Assembly: GCA_964465355.1 (NCBI GenBank)
Contig: CAYXJZ010000005.1
Location: 1 to 64,000 of the forward strand
Length of the DNA stretch: 64,000 bases
Reading direction: 5' to 3'
From: JAABTL01 sp964465355
Lineage (GTDB): Bacteria; Deinococcota; Deinococci; Deinococcales; Trueperaceae
The notes below the pieces were generated by a model. It did no database searches. It had not been told where the DNA came from and saw nothing but the letters and a program-made list of their open reading frames with translations. How positions within the stretch are numbered: position 1 is the stretch's first letter; each line of letters opens with the position of its first letter. Positions 32,979 through 42,366 of this stretch are shown piece after piece. The position numbers and the translations under genes were made by a program.

Positions 32979-33953
32979 TCAAGGGAGGTCCAGTGCCTGC
33001 CGCCGCTGATGCACGTCCTGGGGGCTGAGCCCAAGACCGCGGACGCTGCCGACCTCGGCAGAGGTGAAGACCTCGAAGCCGCTCGGTGCATCGTCGAGTC
33101 CGGCGACCAGATGGTTCAGCACGGCCGCCACGTCGGTGTCGCTCAGGGCGGCCCAGCCGGGCATGAAGCCGTTGTAGTCGGCGCCGTTCACGGTGATGGG
33201 GCCCTGCATGCCGAAGGCCAGGGTCAGGAGCAGGTGCTCACGGCCGCCTTCGGCCATGGCCACCTCGCCGGCATGGCCGGCCAGCGGCGGGAAGATGCCG
33301 GGCAGACCGGCGCCCGTCGGCTGGTGGCAGGACTGGCAGTTGGCGGCGTAGACGGTCTGACCCAGCGCGCGGTCGAAGTCCAGCTCGGCGGCCGGTGGAC
33401 CGGCGGGCTCGTCTTGGGCTGGCGCTTCGGCTGACGCTTCGGCGTCCTGGGCCGCCACCGGGTCCTCGGCATCCTGAGCGACCGCCAAGGGCTCGTCGGC
33501 CAGGTCGAGCTCCACCTCGGCTGCCCCGGCCAGCGGCGGCTCGATGAGCACGCTGCGGTCGGCGGGTGGCACGGCGTCGCCAGGCTCGGCGGGCGCAGGC
33601 GCGTGGGCGTCGTGCCCGACCACCTGGGTCGGGGCCGGCACCACCCGGTTGGCCACCGCGTTGGGCAGGATGAACATGAACGAAAGGCCGACGAAGGTCC
33701 CCATGGCGATGAGCATCCCGGAGGAGAACAGGCCGGTGTAGAGCTTGTTGTCCTCCTTGAGGTGCATGAAGAACCAGATGACCATCCAGAACTTGACCAC
33801 CGACAAGGCGATCAGCCAGAACATGGTGGCACCCCGGCTCAGCCAGGAGATGTCGTACTCGACGATGGCGAACTCGACGTACGTGATGACGCCGAGGATG
33901 AGGGCGACCACGATGTAGTGGCCCACGCCGTGCTTCTTGTGATCTTCAGCCAT
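32979..33953 (-). CDS. Cytochrome c oxidase subunit IV fused to a cytochrome c domain
   Basis: 324 residues in three parts. Residues 1-105 are a prokaryotic subunit IV (CtaF/CyoD-like), with three membrane spans (YIVVALILGVITYVEFAIVE, MFWLIALSVVKFWMVIWFFM, SGMLIAMGTFVGLSFMFILP). Residues about 106-195 are an Ala/Glu/Pro-rich flexible linker. Residues 195-300 form a class I cytochrome c with CQSCH (206-210) and axial Met264 in NGFMPGW. The tether would keep a heme c donor beside the CuA site. As coxB already carries a heme c domain, the complex would have two covalent cytochromes. The reading frame is continuous, so the fusion is not a sequencing artefact by itself. Confidence 0.88.
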   Translation of the reverse strand: MAEDHKKHGVGHYIVVALILGVITYVEFAIVEYDISWLSRGATMFWLIALSVVKFWMVIWFFMHLKEDNKLYTGLFSSGMLIAMGTFVGLSFMFILPNAVANRVVPAPTQVVGHDAHAPAPAEPGDAVPPADRSVLIEPPLAGAAEVELDLADEPLAVAQDAEDPVAAQDAEASAEAPAQDEPAGPPAAELDFDRALGQTVYAANCQSCHQPTGAGLPGIFPPLAGHAGEVAMAEGGREHLLLTLAFGMQGPITVNGADYNGFMPGWAALSDTDVAAVLNHLVAGLDDAPSGFEVFTSAEVGSVRGLGLSPQDVHQRRQALDLP

Positions 33954-33968
33954 GGCGCTCCTCCTTCC

Positions 33969-34586
33969 TCAGACGAACTCGACGAGGTAGATGACGGTGA
34001 AGATGACGATCCAGACGATGTCGACGAAGTGCCAGTAGAGGCCTGAGACCTCCAGGTACACCGCATCCTTGCTGGTCCACGGCTTGAAGTAGGAGTGGAC
34101 GAGGATGGACAGCAGCCAGATCACGCCGATGGTCACGTGCACACCGTGGGTGCCGGTGAGCACGAAGAAGGTGGTGCCGAAGAGGTTCTGCTGCAGGGTC
34201 AGGCCGACCTGCACGAAGTGGATGAACTCGTAGACCTGGAAGCCGAGGAAGATGGCGCCGAAGAAGGCCACACCGAAGGTCCACAACCTGAACTTGAAGG
34301 TGTCGTCGTGGCGCAGGGCGTGCAGGGCCAGCACCATGAGGAAGGAGGACATCAGCAGCACGAAGGTGCTGACGGTGGTGAGGGGGATGTCGAGCACATC
34401 GAGCGGGTAGGGGCCGACCAGGCTGCGGCCCTTGTAGACCAGGTAGGTCCCGATCAAGGTGCCGAAGAACATGCAGTCCGAGGCCAGGAACACCCACATC
34501 ATCAGCTTGATGTCGGGCAGCTTGGTGCTGCGGTAGTGGCCGGTCTCCATGCCGGGGACCGTCGAGACGGCGGGGTGGTGACTCAC
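33969..34586 (-). CDS. ctaE: Cytochrome c oxidase subunit III
   Basis: 205 residues, five membrane spans, the short bacterial form of subunit III. Conserved features include KLMMWVFLASDCMFFGTLIG, LMSSFLMVLALHALR, GFQVYEFIHF and FFVLTGTHGVHVTIGVIWLL, and the end YWHFVDIVWIVIFTVIYL. It stabilises the oxidase core and proton uptake in the membrane. The GTG start at 34586 overlaps the subunit I stop (GTGA), with GGAGG 8-12 bases upstream. Confidence 0.93.
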   Translation of the reverse strand: MSHHPAVSTVPGMETGHYRSTKLPDIKLMMWVFLASDCMFFGTLIGTYLVYKGRSLVGPYPLDVLDIPLTTVSTFVLLMSSFLMVLALHALRHDDTFKFRLWTFGVAFFGAIFLGFQVYEFIHFVQVGLTLQQNLFGTTFFVLTGTHGVHVTIGVIWLLSILVHSYFKPWTSKDAVYLEVSGLYWHFVDIVWIVIFTVIYLVEFV

Positions 34587-36487
34587 GGCCTTGCCTCCTG
34601 CTTGCCTTTGGGGAACTTGATGTAACCGCCCACGCCCTCCAGGGCCCAGCCGTAGCTGAAGAGGAAGGTGAGGGTGAAGGAGGCGCCGACCACCCACATG
34701 TTGTGGAAGAGCAGCCCGTAGGACAGGGGCAGCAGTGTCAGGGCGGCCAACAGCGGGTACCAGCTCTGACCGGGCAGGTGGATGCCGTTGACGTCGTACG
34801 GCTCCGATGCCGACTCGGGCACCCGCTGGCCGTGCACGCTCTCGGGGTACTTCTGCACCCAGTGGGCGTCGCGGTCGTTGACCACCGGCGTGGTGTCGAA
34901 GTCATGGTAGGGCGGCGGCGAGGAGATCGACCACTCCAGCGTGCGGCCGTCCCATGGGTCGTTGCCTGCCTTCTTGCCGCGCGCGAAGCCGTGGATGATG
35001 TTGATGACCAGCAGGATCAGGCCGACGCCCATGACGAAGGCGCCGATGGTGGAGAGCAGGTTCCAGATCTCCAGGCCGATGCCGGGGATGTAGGTCTGGG
35101 TGCGGCGCGGCATGCCGAGCAGGCCGGCGAAGTGCTGCGGCATGAAGATGAGGTGGAAGCCGGGCACCAGGATCCAGAAGGTCAGCTTGCCCAAGCGCTC
35201 GTCCAGCAGCTTGCCCGTCATCTTGGGGAACCAGTAGTAGAGGCCGGCGAAGAAGGAGAGCAAGGCGCCGCCACCCATGACGTAGTGGAAGTGGGCGACC
35301 ACGAAGTAGCTGTCCTGCGCCTGGGCGTCGAAGGGCGGCACGGCCAGCATGATGCCGGTGATGCCCCCTAGGGTGAAGGTGATCAGGAAGGCGATGGCGT
35401 AGAGCATCGAGGTGCTGAAGCGCACCTTGCCGCCCCAGATGGTGCCGAGCCAGTTGAAGACCTTGATCCCCGTCGGGATGCCGATGATGAAGCTGGTCAG
35501 GGCGAAGACGGTGTTGACCACGGGGCCGAGGCCGGTGGTGAACATGTGGTGCGTCCACACCGCGAAGCCCATGAAGCCGATGAAGATGCCCGAGAGGATG
35601 ACCACCGGGTAGCCGAACAGCGGCTTGCGCGAGAAGGTGGGGATGACCTCGGAGATGACCCCGAAGGCGGGCAGGATGATGATGTAGACCTCCGGGTGCC
35701 CGAAGATCCAGAACAGGTGCTGCCACAGGATGGGCATCGCCCCGGCCAGCGGCTCGTAGAACAGGGTGCCGAAGGTGCGGTCCATGATGACCTGGAACAG
35801 CGCGATGGTCAGCGGCGGGAAGGCGAAGATGATCAGGAAGCTGGTGACCAGCATCATCCAGGTGAACACCGGCATGCGCATGAAGGTCATGCCGGGCGCC
35901 CGCAGGTTGACGATGGTGACGATGATGTTCATGGCCGTCACCAGCGTGCCGATGCCGCTGATGAACAGGCCGATCATGTAGAAGTCGGTGCCGTTGCCAG
36001 GGTTGTTCGACAGCGAGGTGAGCGGCGAGTAGGCGAACCAGCCCACGTCGGGCGCGCCGCCGAGGAAGAAGCTGCTGTAGATGAAGATCCCGCCGACCAG
36101 GTAGACCCAGTAGCCGAAGGCGTTGAGCCGGGGGAAGGCGAGGTCGCGTGCGCCGATCTGCAGCACCACGAAGTAGTTGGCGAAACCGATGCCCATGGGC
36201 ATGATCGCAAGGAACACCATGGTGACGCCGTGCATGGTGAAGAGCTGGTTGTAGAAGTCCGGGCTGACAAGGGTGTTGTCAGGCACGATGAGCTGCAGCC
36301 GGATGAGGAAGGCCTCGATGCTGCCGAGCACAAGGAAGAAGAAGCTGCTGAGGATGTAGAGGATGCCGAGGCGCTTGTGGTCGACCGTGGTCAGCCAGCT
36401 GCCGATGCCCGTGGTCCAGGTGGGGCGACGGAGCAGGCCGGCGGGGCCGGCCACGGGGACTGCGGCTTCGTTACTGGCCGCCGACAT
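34583..36487 (-). CDS. ctaD: Cytochrome c oxidase subunit I
   Basis: 634 residues, the catalytic subunit of an A-type heme-copper oxidase reducing O2 to water with proton pumping. Heme and copper ligands are in place: H86, H264 and Y268 (in GHPEVY), H313-H314 and H399/H401 (in HFHYV). The K-channel lysine is K342 in IPTGIKVFNW. E266 is in the GHPEVY loop. After the twelve core spans a polar stretch (about 505-570) leads to two additional C-terminal spans, as in Bacillus CtaD. It overlaps coxB by 17 bp and coxC by 4 bp. Confidence 0.97.
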   Translation of the reverse strand: MSAASNEAAVPVAGPAGLLRRPTWTTGIGSWLTTVDHKRLGILYILSSFFFLVLGSIEAFLIRLQLIVPDNTLVSPDFYNQLFTMHGVTMVFLAIMPMGIGFANYFVVLQIGARDLAFPRLNAFGYWVYLVGGIFIYSSFFLGGAPDVGWFAYSPLTSLSNNPGNGTDFYMIGLFISGIGTLVTAMNIIVTIVNLRAPGMTFMRMPVFTWMMLVTSFLIIFAFPPLTIALFQVIMDRTFGTLFYEPLAGAMPILWQHLFWIFGHPEVYIIILPAFGVISEVIPTFSRKPLFGYPVVILSGIFIGFMGFAVWTHHMFTTGLGPVVNTVFALTSFIIGIPTGIKVFNWLGTIWGGKVRFSTSMLYAIAFLITFTLGGITGIMLAVPPFDAQAQDSYFVVAHFHYVMGGGALLSFFAGLYYWFPKMTGKLLDERLGKLTFWILVPGFHLIFMPQHFAGLLGMPRRTQTYIPGIGLEIWNLLSTIGAFVMGVGLILLVINIIHGFARGKKAGNDPWDGRTLEWSISSPPPYHDFDTTPVVNDRDAHWVQKYPESVHGQRVPESASEPYDVNGIHLPGQSWYPLLAALTLLPLSYGLLFHNMWVVGASFTLTFLFSYGWALEGVGGYIKFPKGKQEARP

Positions 36488-37577
36488 GCAGACCTCCTTG
36501 GGTGGCGCCGTTCGTGCCCAGGCTCAGGAGGTAGGCCACGATGGCCTCGATCTCTTCCTCGCGGTTGGGGTCGTTGGCTTGCCAGAGCGTGGGCATGCGG
36601 TTGCCTGGCTTGAGGGCCTGCGGGTCGCGCAGCCAGTCGGCCAGGTGTTCGGGGGTGTTGGTGCGGATGGCGGCGACGATGGTGGTCCGCATGCCGTAGT
36701 TCGTGAGGTTGGGGAAGGCTGGGCTGCCGAACCTGACGCCGGGCATGTAGCCGTCGATGGTGTGGCAACCGACGCAGCCCTTGGCGGCGACCAGCTGGTG
36801 GCCGCGCTGGATCAGGGGGTCGACGGCCACCGGCTGCTCGCTGGCCGTCTGGAAGGATTGCACCCAGGCGTCGAATTCCTGGTCGTCGTAGGCGATCACC
36901 CTGAAGCGCATGTAGGCGTGCGCACCGAGGCAGTGCTCGGCGCACTGACCGTAGTAGACGCCCGGCTCGTCGGCGATGAACCACACCTGGTTGTCCTGGT
37001 TGGGGATCATGTCGCGCTTGCCGGCCAGGTTGGGCACCCAGAAGCTGTGCAGCACGTCGGCCGAGTCGAGCTGCACGATCACGCGGCGTCCCGCCGGGAT
37101 GATGAGCTCGCTGGAGGTGGTGATGCCGTACTCGGGGTACTCGAAGGCGAACCACCACTGTTGGCCGGTGGCGTGGATGACCACGTCGTCTGCGCCGATC
37201 TGGTTGGGCAGGATGATCTGCTCCGTGGCGAAGATGGTGCGCACCGTCGGCACCGCCACCAGCACCACCAGGATGATGGGGATCAGGGTCCAGACGATCT
37301 CCACGTTGGTGTTGCCGTGCGTCTGGTGGGGGATCGACTTGGCGTCCTTCTCGCTCTTGATGCGGCCTCGGTAGAGCGCGTAGATCAACGCCCCAACCAC
37401 CAGGGCGATGACAGGGAGGCTCAACCAGTAGGTCCACATGAACAGGTCGAGCTGCTGTTGCGCTACGGGTCCGCGGGGTGACATCGCGCTCTGGGGGCCA
37501 GAGAAATCACAGGCCACCAGCAGCAACATCAACACCGCCACGCTTAGGCTCGCGCGGAGCCAACCTCTCACTTGCAC
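36471..37577 (-). CDS. ctaC: Cytochrome c oxidase subunit II with C-terminal cytochrome c (caa3 type)
   Basis: 368 residues. A lipoprotein-type signal ends at C23 (LLVAC). Two membrane spans follow (about 44-70 and 92-113). The CuA domain has H177, C212, E214, C216, H220 and M223 in the CAEHCLGAHAYM region. The C-terminal cytochrome c domain binds heme at CVGCH (268-272) with axial Met328 in GNRMPTL. This defines a caa3 oxidase in which electrons pass from the covalent heme c to CuA. The start is GTG at 37577. It is the first gene of the operon, with 177 bp to the comM stop upstream. Confidence 0.96.
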   Translation of the reverse strand: MQVRGWLRASLSVAVLMLLLVACDFSGPQSAMSPRGPVAQQQLDLFMWTYWLSLPVIALVVGALIYALYRGRIKSEKDAKSIPHQTHGNTNVEIVWTLIPIILVVLVAVPTVRTIFATEQIILPNQIGADDVVIHATGQQWWFAFEYPEYGITTSSELIIPAGRRVIVQLDSADVLHSFWVPNLAGKRDMIPNQDNQVWFIADEPGVYYGQCAEHCLGAHAYMRFRVIAYDDQEFDAWVQSFQTASEQPVAVDPLIQRGHQLVAAKGCVGCHTIDGYMPGVRFGSPAFPNLTNYGMRTTIVAAIRTNTPEHLADWLRDPQALKPGNRMPTLWQANDPNREEEIEAIVAYLLSLGTNGATQGGLHVGGQ

Positions 37578-37754
37578 TCGTCGTCCCTCCTCGTCGTGAT
37601 CGCAGGGCCCTCCAAGGAGGCCGGCAGCACCCTACGCACTAAGGTCCGGGGCGGCGGATGCCGTCCCGAACCCCTTCGATGGGCCAGGCTAGCATGGGCG
37701 CGCGATGAGACTGTGCGCGATTGTGCTCGTGTCGTGCACTGCCACCGATGGTGC

Positions 37755-39344
37755 TCAACCAGGGGCACTGGCCGCTGCCCATCCGTCTGCGCCGAAGGGA
37801 TCGAGCCGGTAGGCAAGGGCCTCGGCCAGGTGGGGCAGGTCGACCTGCTCGGCGTCGCCCAGGTCGGCGAGGGTGCGGGCCACGCGTCTGAGACGGTCGA
37901 CGCCGCGGGCGGATGGGCGGGCCCGGTTGCCCGCGTGGTCCGCGCTCCCCTGCTCGCCGCCAGCGGCCACCTTGGCCAGCAGCGCCTGCGCCGCCGGTGT
38001 CATGCGGCTGTGGTCCTCGAGCATCCCGCCCGCCAGGCGGGCGTTCTCCACGCCTTGGCGCAGCAGCGCACGGGAGCGGGCCATCGCCACCCGTTCCCTC
38101 ACCACCGCGCTGGGATCGCCCCGCGGCGGCCCGCCGAGGTCGTCACCGGCGACCCGCGGCAGCAACAGCCGCAGGTCGAAGCGATCGAGCAGGGGGCCGC
38201 TGAGCCGTCCCTGGTAGCGCTGCCGGTCACGCGGATGGCAGCGGCACGGCAGCTCCGGATCGCCTGCGTGGCCACAGGGGCAGGGGTTCATGGCGGCCAC
38301 CAAGGTGAAGCGCGCAGGGTAGCGGCGCCGTTGGCCTGCCCGGATCAACTCCACCGCGCCTTCCTCGAGGGGCTGCCGCAGGCCTTCCAGCGCCGGTCTC
38401 GACCACTCGGGCAGCTCGTCCATGAACAGCACGCCGCCGTGCGCGAAGCTCACCTCGCCCGGCCTCATGGCCGGCCCGCCGCCCAGCAGGCCGGCCTCAG
38501 ACCCGCTGTGGTGCGGGGCGCGGAACGGCGGTTGGCGGACCAGGCCGTCGATGCGAGCACCCGCGGCCGAGCGCAGCAGGGTGGCGGTCCAGGCGCTGTC
38601 GTCGTCGAGCGGCGGCCACAGTCCAGGCAGGCAACGCGCCAACAGCGACTTGCCGCAGCCGGGTGGGCCCACCAGCAGCAGGCTGTGGCCGCCGGCAGCG
38701 CTCACCTCCAAGGCCCTGCGGGCCAGCGGCTGCCCGCGCACCTCGGCCAGGTCGGGTGGTGGTTGCGCGGCCGCCTTGGCCGCCGAGGGTGCGGCAACGG
38801 CCGTTGCCGGTGTGCCGGTCACCGCAGGCAGGTCGACCCCGCGGCACCAGCGGATGGCCTCGGCCAAGTCGCTTGGGGTGACCACCTCGACACCGGTCAC
38901 CAGCCGCGCCTCGGCGGCGTTCTCGGGTGGGACCATGACCCACCGCAGGCCGAGGCGGCGGGCCAGCATGGCCGCGGCAAGGGCGCCGGGCACGGCGCGC
39001 AGCCGGCCGTCCAGCGCCAGCTCGGCCACCACCACGGAAGCGCTCAGCCGCGTTGAGGGCAGCTTGCGTTGCGCGGCCAGGACCGTGAGGGCGATGGGCA
39101 GGTCGTAGGCGGGGCCGGCCTTGCGCAGGTCGGCGGGCGCCAGGTTGACGGTGATGCGCGAGGGCGGCAAGGGCAGGCCGAGGTGCTTGAGGGCGGCTCT
39201 GACGCGCTCGCGCGACTCCTGCACAGCGGTGTCACCTAGGCCGACCAGGTGGAGGGCTGGCAGGCCGCCGGCCACCAGCGCCTCGACCGTGACGGCGGCC
39301 GGTTCGAGGCCCAACAGGCTGCAGGACGTGGTGGTGGCGTGCAT
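37755..39344 (-). CDS. comM: ComM/YifB family AAA+ ATPase (Mg-chelatase-like)
   Basis: 529 residues. The N-terminal Lon-protease-like domain (LHLVGLGDTAVQESRERVRA, LRKAGPAYDLPIAL) has lost the protease dyad, as usual in ComM. The AAA+ core has Walker A GPPGCGKS, FRAPHHSGSEAGLLGGG, Walker B GGVLFMDELPE, and the family hallmark NPCPCGHAGD with zinc-type cysteines. The C-terminal lid ends near the stop. ComM is a hexameric branch-migration helicase promoting integration of transforming DNA. Deinococcota are often naturally competent, so its presence fits. It is transcribed toward coxB with 177 bp between. Confidence 0.93.
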   Translation of the reverse strand: MHATTTSCSLLGLEPAAVTVEALVAGGLPALHLVGLGDTAVQESRERVRAALKHLGLPLPPSRITVNLAPADLRKAGPAYDLPIALTVLAAQRKLPSTRLSASVVVAELALDGRLRAVPGALAAAMLARRLGLRWVMVPPENAAEARLVTGVEVVTPSDLAEAIRWCRGVDLPAVTGTPATAVAAPSAAKAAAQPPPDLAEVRGQPLARRALEVSAAGGHSLLLVGPPGCGKSLLARCLPGLWPPLDDDSAWTATLLRSAAGARIDGLVRQPPFRAPHHSGSEAGLLGGGPAMRPGEVSFAHGGVLFMDELPEWSRPALEGLRQPLEEGAVELIRAGQRRRYPARFTLVAAMNPCPCGHAGDPELPCRCHPRDRQRYQGRLSGPLLDRFDLRLLLPRVAGDDLGGPPRGDPSAVVRERVAMARSRALLRQGVENARLAGGMLEDHSRMTPAAQALLAKVAAGGEQGSADHAGNRARPSARGVDRLRRVARTLADLGDAEQVDLPHLAEALAYRLDPFGADGWAAASAPG

Positions 39345-39638
39345 GAGCCCAGTCTGAGGTCAGGCAAGGGGCGGGCGGCGCCGGGTTGGGCAAGGGCCAA
39401 GAGGCGTTGGGCACGTGCCGGGACGCCCGGCGTCGCGGCCGGCAGGCCCCAGGTTCCCAGACGTCGAAAAGTCGCGTCTTAGACGCTGCACATCGGGCTC
39501 AGCTTGGTGGCCTCGATACTTCGGATGCAGCCAGGCACCTGGAACTCAGGGCCCAGATCGCCGAAGTCGGCGGGAGGGGCTTAGGGGTGCCTGCTCGGGG
39601 ATCCGGTACCAGCACACGGACCCACGGAGGACATCATC

Positions 39639-40376
39639 ATGGCCAAGAAGCTCCGCACCCTCACCCTACTGCTGGCCGTCTCGTTGGCCCTCTCTGCCTG
39701 CGGACTGATCAACCGCCTCGTCCCTGACCACGAGGTCGCGGACGGCGTGATGGGCATCGGCGCCGCCGGCATGCCGGTCACCCTCAGCGGCAGCCCACTG
39801 CCCAGCGACCTTGCCTCACCCAACGCGCCAGGCGACACCACCACCTTCGTCGCCGAGTTCGACGTGCCGGAGGAAGTCATCGACGCCGTCGCGGGACTGC
39901 CCGGCTTCGTGCAGGCCTCGGGGATCGAAGAGACCATCACCTTGGACGACGAGGTCCAGGTGGTCTTCGCCGGTGAGTTCGCCGACGCAGCCGACCTGCA
40001 CCCCGACCATCTGGCGTTCACCCTCACTGCCCTGCACGTCAGTGGCCACCTGACCATCGACGACAACCAGTTCAACCTGCCGCCCGTCAGCGAGGCCGGC
40101 CTGAACGTGACCTTCAGCGATCCGACGGCCTTCAGCTACGACGCTGACGCCAACGCCACCACCGTCACCTACGCCACCGCCAGCGGCCTTCCCGAGTTGG
40201 ACATCGACTTCGGCGACAACTCGCAGCTGCTTCAGGCCTTCAGTGACCTGGTCAAGGACGGCGGCTCCTTGACCGCCCACCTGCGCATCGAGGCCACCTT
40301 GTCCACGCCCGGCCTGCCGGCTTCCGCCGACATCATCGTCAACCTGCGCTCGCTTGGGGCGACGATCAGCTTCTGA
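39639..40376 (+). CDS. Lipoprotein, tandem paralogue 1
   Basis: 245 residues with lipobox LSAC (C21). The mature part is beta-rich and acidic. It shares several blocks with the next gene: PDHEVADGVMGIG, GDTTTFVAEFDVPEE, GIEETITLDDEVQVVFAGEF, and the end LRSLGATISF. No known domain recognised. ACGGAGGACATCATC before the ATG is a good SD. A hairpin terminator follows. It is probably an outer-surface or periplasmic lipoprotein of a lineage-specific family. Confidence 0.72.
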   Translation: MAKKLRTLTLLLAVSLALSACGLINRLVPDHEVADGVMGIGAAGMPVTLSGSPLPSDLASPNAPGDTTTFVAEFDVPEEVIDAVAGLPGFVQASGIEETITLDDEVQVVFAGEFADAADLHPDHLAFTLTALHVSGHLTIDDNQFNLPPVSEAGLNVTFSDPTAFSYDADANATTVTYATASGLPELDIDFGDNSQLLQAFSDLVKDGGSLTAHLRIEATLSTPGLPASADIIVNLRSLGATISF

Positions 40377-40401
40377 GTCGAGTCTCTCGCTCGGCCGCAG
40401 T

Positions 40402-40434
40402 CCCCCGGCACCTACCAACCTCAGATGCCGGGGG
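40402..40434 (+). terminator. Hairpin terminator between the lipoprotein paralogues
   Basis: CCCCCGGCA and TGCCGGGGG form a 9-bp stem with a 15-nt loop, 26 bases past the stop of the first lipoprotein gene. The downstream run is CCTTCA, only weakly T-rich. Confidence 0.55.
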
Positions 40435-40639
40435 CCTTCACGTGATGCCCAGGAGCAGGGGAGCATGGACTCGATCACCCTGCACCATGGGCGAGGGGTG
40501 TGGGTCACAACCCCGTAAGAGCGTGGACCCGATAATCCTGATTGGATCGGTGGCGGCAGCCCTGCAGGCCTGACGGGTGTCTCGGAAGACGCTTCGGCGT
40601 GGCCTCGGCATCATCCACCGACAAGAAGGAGATGGTCCC

Positions 40640-41371
40640 GTGGTCAAGCAACTCCGTTCGCTCGTCCTGCTCTCGGCAGCCTCGCTGTTGCTCGCGGCCT
40701 GTGGTGCGCTCAACGCTTTCATCCCCGACCAAGAGGTGCCGGGCGGCGTGCTCGGCTTCGGCGAGGATGGCCAGGTCGTCGAGTTCGGGGCGGAAGCCTC
40801 CCCCAGCGGCCTGCTGACGCCTAGCGCGATGGGCGACTCCACCACCTTCGTAGCGCAGATCCAGTTGGGGCACGAGTTCGACCCCCCGGAAGAAGACATC
40901 CCCAACTGGGTCCAGATCGGTGGGATCGAGGAGACGATCACCCTGGACGATGAGGTCCAAGTGGTGTTCGTCGGTGACTTCACGATCGACACCCTGCCTG
41001 AGGAGTACAGCAGCTTCACGCTCGTTGGTCTGCAACTCTCAGCCCAGCTCAGCATCTCTGGCAGCGTCGTCTACAGCAGCCCGACCTACGGTGCCGGTGC
41101 TCTGTCGGTGGTGTTCGGCGGTGCGCAGGTCGTCGCCTCCGGTGCGGGTACCACCACCGTGAGCTACACCACCGTCAGCAACCTCCCCAGGATCGACGTC
41201 GACCTCAGCCAAAGCAAGCCCCTGCTGCAGCAGCTCACCAACCTGGTCAAGCACGGCGGCGGCTTGGTTGCCGACATCACCCTCACGGCCGAGCTGTTCG
41301 AGCCTGGCCTGCCCTCGGACGCTGCCATCCTCGTCACCGTCAAGTCCTTGGGGGCCACGATCGAGTTCTGA
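40640..41371 (+). CDS. Lipoprotein, tandem paralogue 2
   Basis: 243 residues from a GTG at 40640 (AAGGAG upstream). Lipobox LAAC (C20). It is homologous along its length to the preceding lipoprotein: PDQEVPGGVLGFG, GDSTTFVAQIQL, GIEETITLDDEVQVVFVGDF and the end VKSLGATIEF. The 14-residue core EETITLDDEVQVVF is identical in both. The lower identity elsewhere suggests an old duplication. A strong terminator follows. Function is unknown. Confidence 0.72.
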   Translation: MVKQLRSLVLLSAASLLLAACGALNAFIPDQEVPGGVLGFGEDGQVVEFGAEASPSGLLTPSAMGDSTTFVAQIQLGHEFDPPEEDIPNWVQIGGIEETITLDDEVQVVFVGDFTIDTLPEEYSSFTLVGLQLSAQLSISGSVVYSSPTYGAGALSVVFGGAQVVASGAGTTTVSYTTVSNLPRIDVDLSQSKPLLQQLTNLVKHGGGLVADITLTAELFEPGLPSDAAILVTVKSLGATIEF

Positions 41372-41412
41372 GATCTCGAACTGCTCGCCCCCACATGCGG
41401 GGCGTCAGCCAA

Positions 41413-41445
41413 GGAGCCCGCGGACTGGCGTCGTCCGCGGGCTCC
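41413..41445. terminator. Bidirectional intrinsic terminator
   Basis: GGAGCCCGCGGAC and GTCCGCGGGCTCC make a 13-bp perfect stem with a 7-nt loop (TGGCGTC), followed by TCCCTCTTT. It lies between the convergent lipoprotein and degV genes, 41 and 14 bases from their stops. Confidence 0.75.
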
Positions 41446-41459
41446 TCCCTCTTTCGCCT

Positions 41460-42305
41460 TCAGCGATTGTGCGCGTAGACAGCGAAGGTGCCCGGCCCGG
41501 TATGGGCCGAGATGACCGCGCCGATCTCCACCAGCTCACCCTTGGTGAAGGGGATGCCCGCATCCCGCACCGCCTGCTCGAGCGTCTTGGCCGCCTCTGG
41601 GTCCTGCACGTGCAGGAAGTCCAGCACCAGCTCGCCCGGGTGGGCGGCGATGTGGGCCCTGAGGCGCTCCACCATCTCAGCGATGGCCTTCTTCGTGCCC
41701 CTTGCCCTGGCAGCAGGCACGATCTTGCCCTCCTCCAAGGTCAGGATGGGCTTGATGTTCAGCAGGCCGCCGAGCAGCGCAGACGCCCGGCCGACGCGCC
41801 CGCCCTTCTGCAGGAACTCGAGGCCGCCTACGGTGAACAGCACCGTCATGTGCGGCTTCATCGACTCCAGCTTGGCCACGATGGTGGCTAGGTCGGCACC
41901 TTCGGCCCGCATCTGCACCGCCCGCCGCACCAGCGCGCTGATGCCGGCGCTGGCCTGGCGGCTGTCGACGATGGACACCGGCAGGGGCGAGTCCTTGGCG
42001 GCCAGGTTGGCCGATTGGTAGGTGCCGGACAGTTCGCCTGAGATGGTGACCACCAGGACCTCGGTGGCGCCGGTAGCGGCGGCGTCCTGGTAGGCCTTGC
42101 CGAAGTCGGCTGGGCTGGGCTGGCTGGTGGTGGGCAGGTCGGCCCCGCCCTGGACGCCTCGGATGATGTCGGCAGGCGTGATGTCCAACCAGTCGCGGTG
42201 CGTCTGGCCCTGGAAGTGCACGTTCAGCGCCACGCGCATGACGTTCAGGCTCTGCAGTTGCTCGGCGCTGAGGTCGGAGGTCGAATCGGTGATGATGGCC
42301 AGCAT
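41460..42305 (-). CDS. DegV family fatty-acid-binding protein
   Basis: 281 residues. Starts LAIITDSTSDLSAEQLQ, the DegV signature, then TSQPSPADFGKAYQDA, VVTISGELSGTYQSANLAA, VDSRQASAGISALV, VGGLEFLQKGGRVGRASALL, GGLLNIKPILTLEEGKIVP and SAHTGPGTFAVYA. DegV/FakB proteins bind a fatty acid and present it to the kinase FakA for phosphorylation. No fakA-like gene is nearby. The ATG at 42305 has GGAG five bases upstream. It is divergent from the DUF218 gene, with a palindrome between. Confidence 0.92.
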   Translation of the reverse strand: MLAIITDSTSDLSAEQLQSLNVMRVALNVHFQGQTHRDWLDITPADIIRGVQGGADLPTTSQPSPADFGKAYQDAAATGATEVLVVTISGELSGTYQSANLAAKDSPLPVSIVDSRQASAGISALVRRAVQMRAEGADLATIVAKLESMKPHMTVLFTVGGLEFLQKGGRVGRASALLGGLLNIKPILTLEEGKIVPAARARGTKKAIAEMVERLRAHIAAHPGELVLDFLHVQDPEAAKTLEQAVRDAGIPFTKGELVEIGAVISAHTGPGTFAVYAHNR

Positions 42306-42366
42306 GCATGCTCCTTCCGTCCGGTGCAGCGGGTCGAGCCCGCGTCGTACCGGAGGTGTGAGGTGA

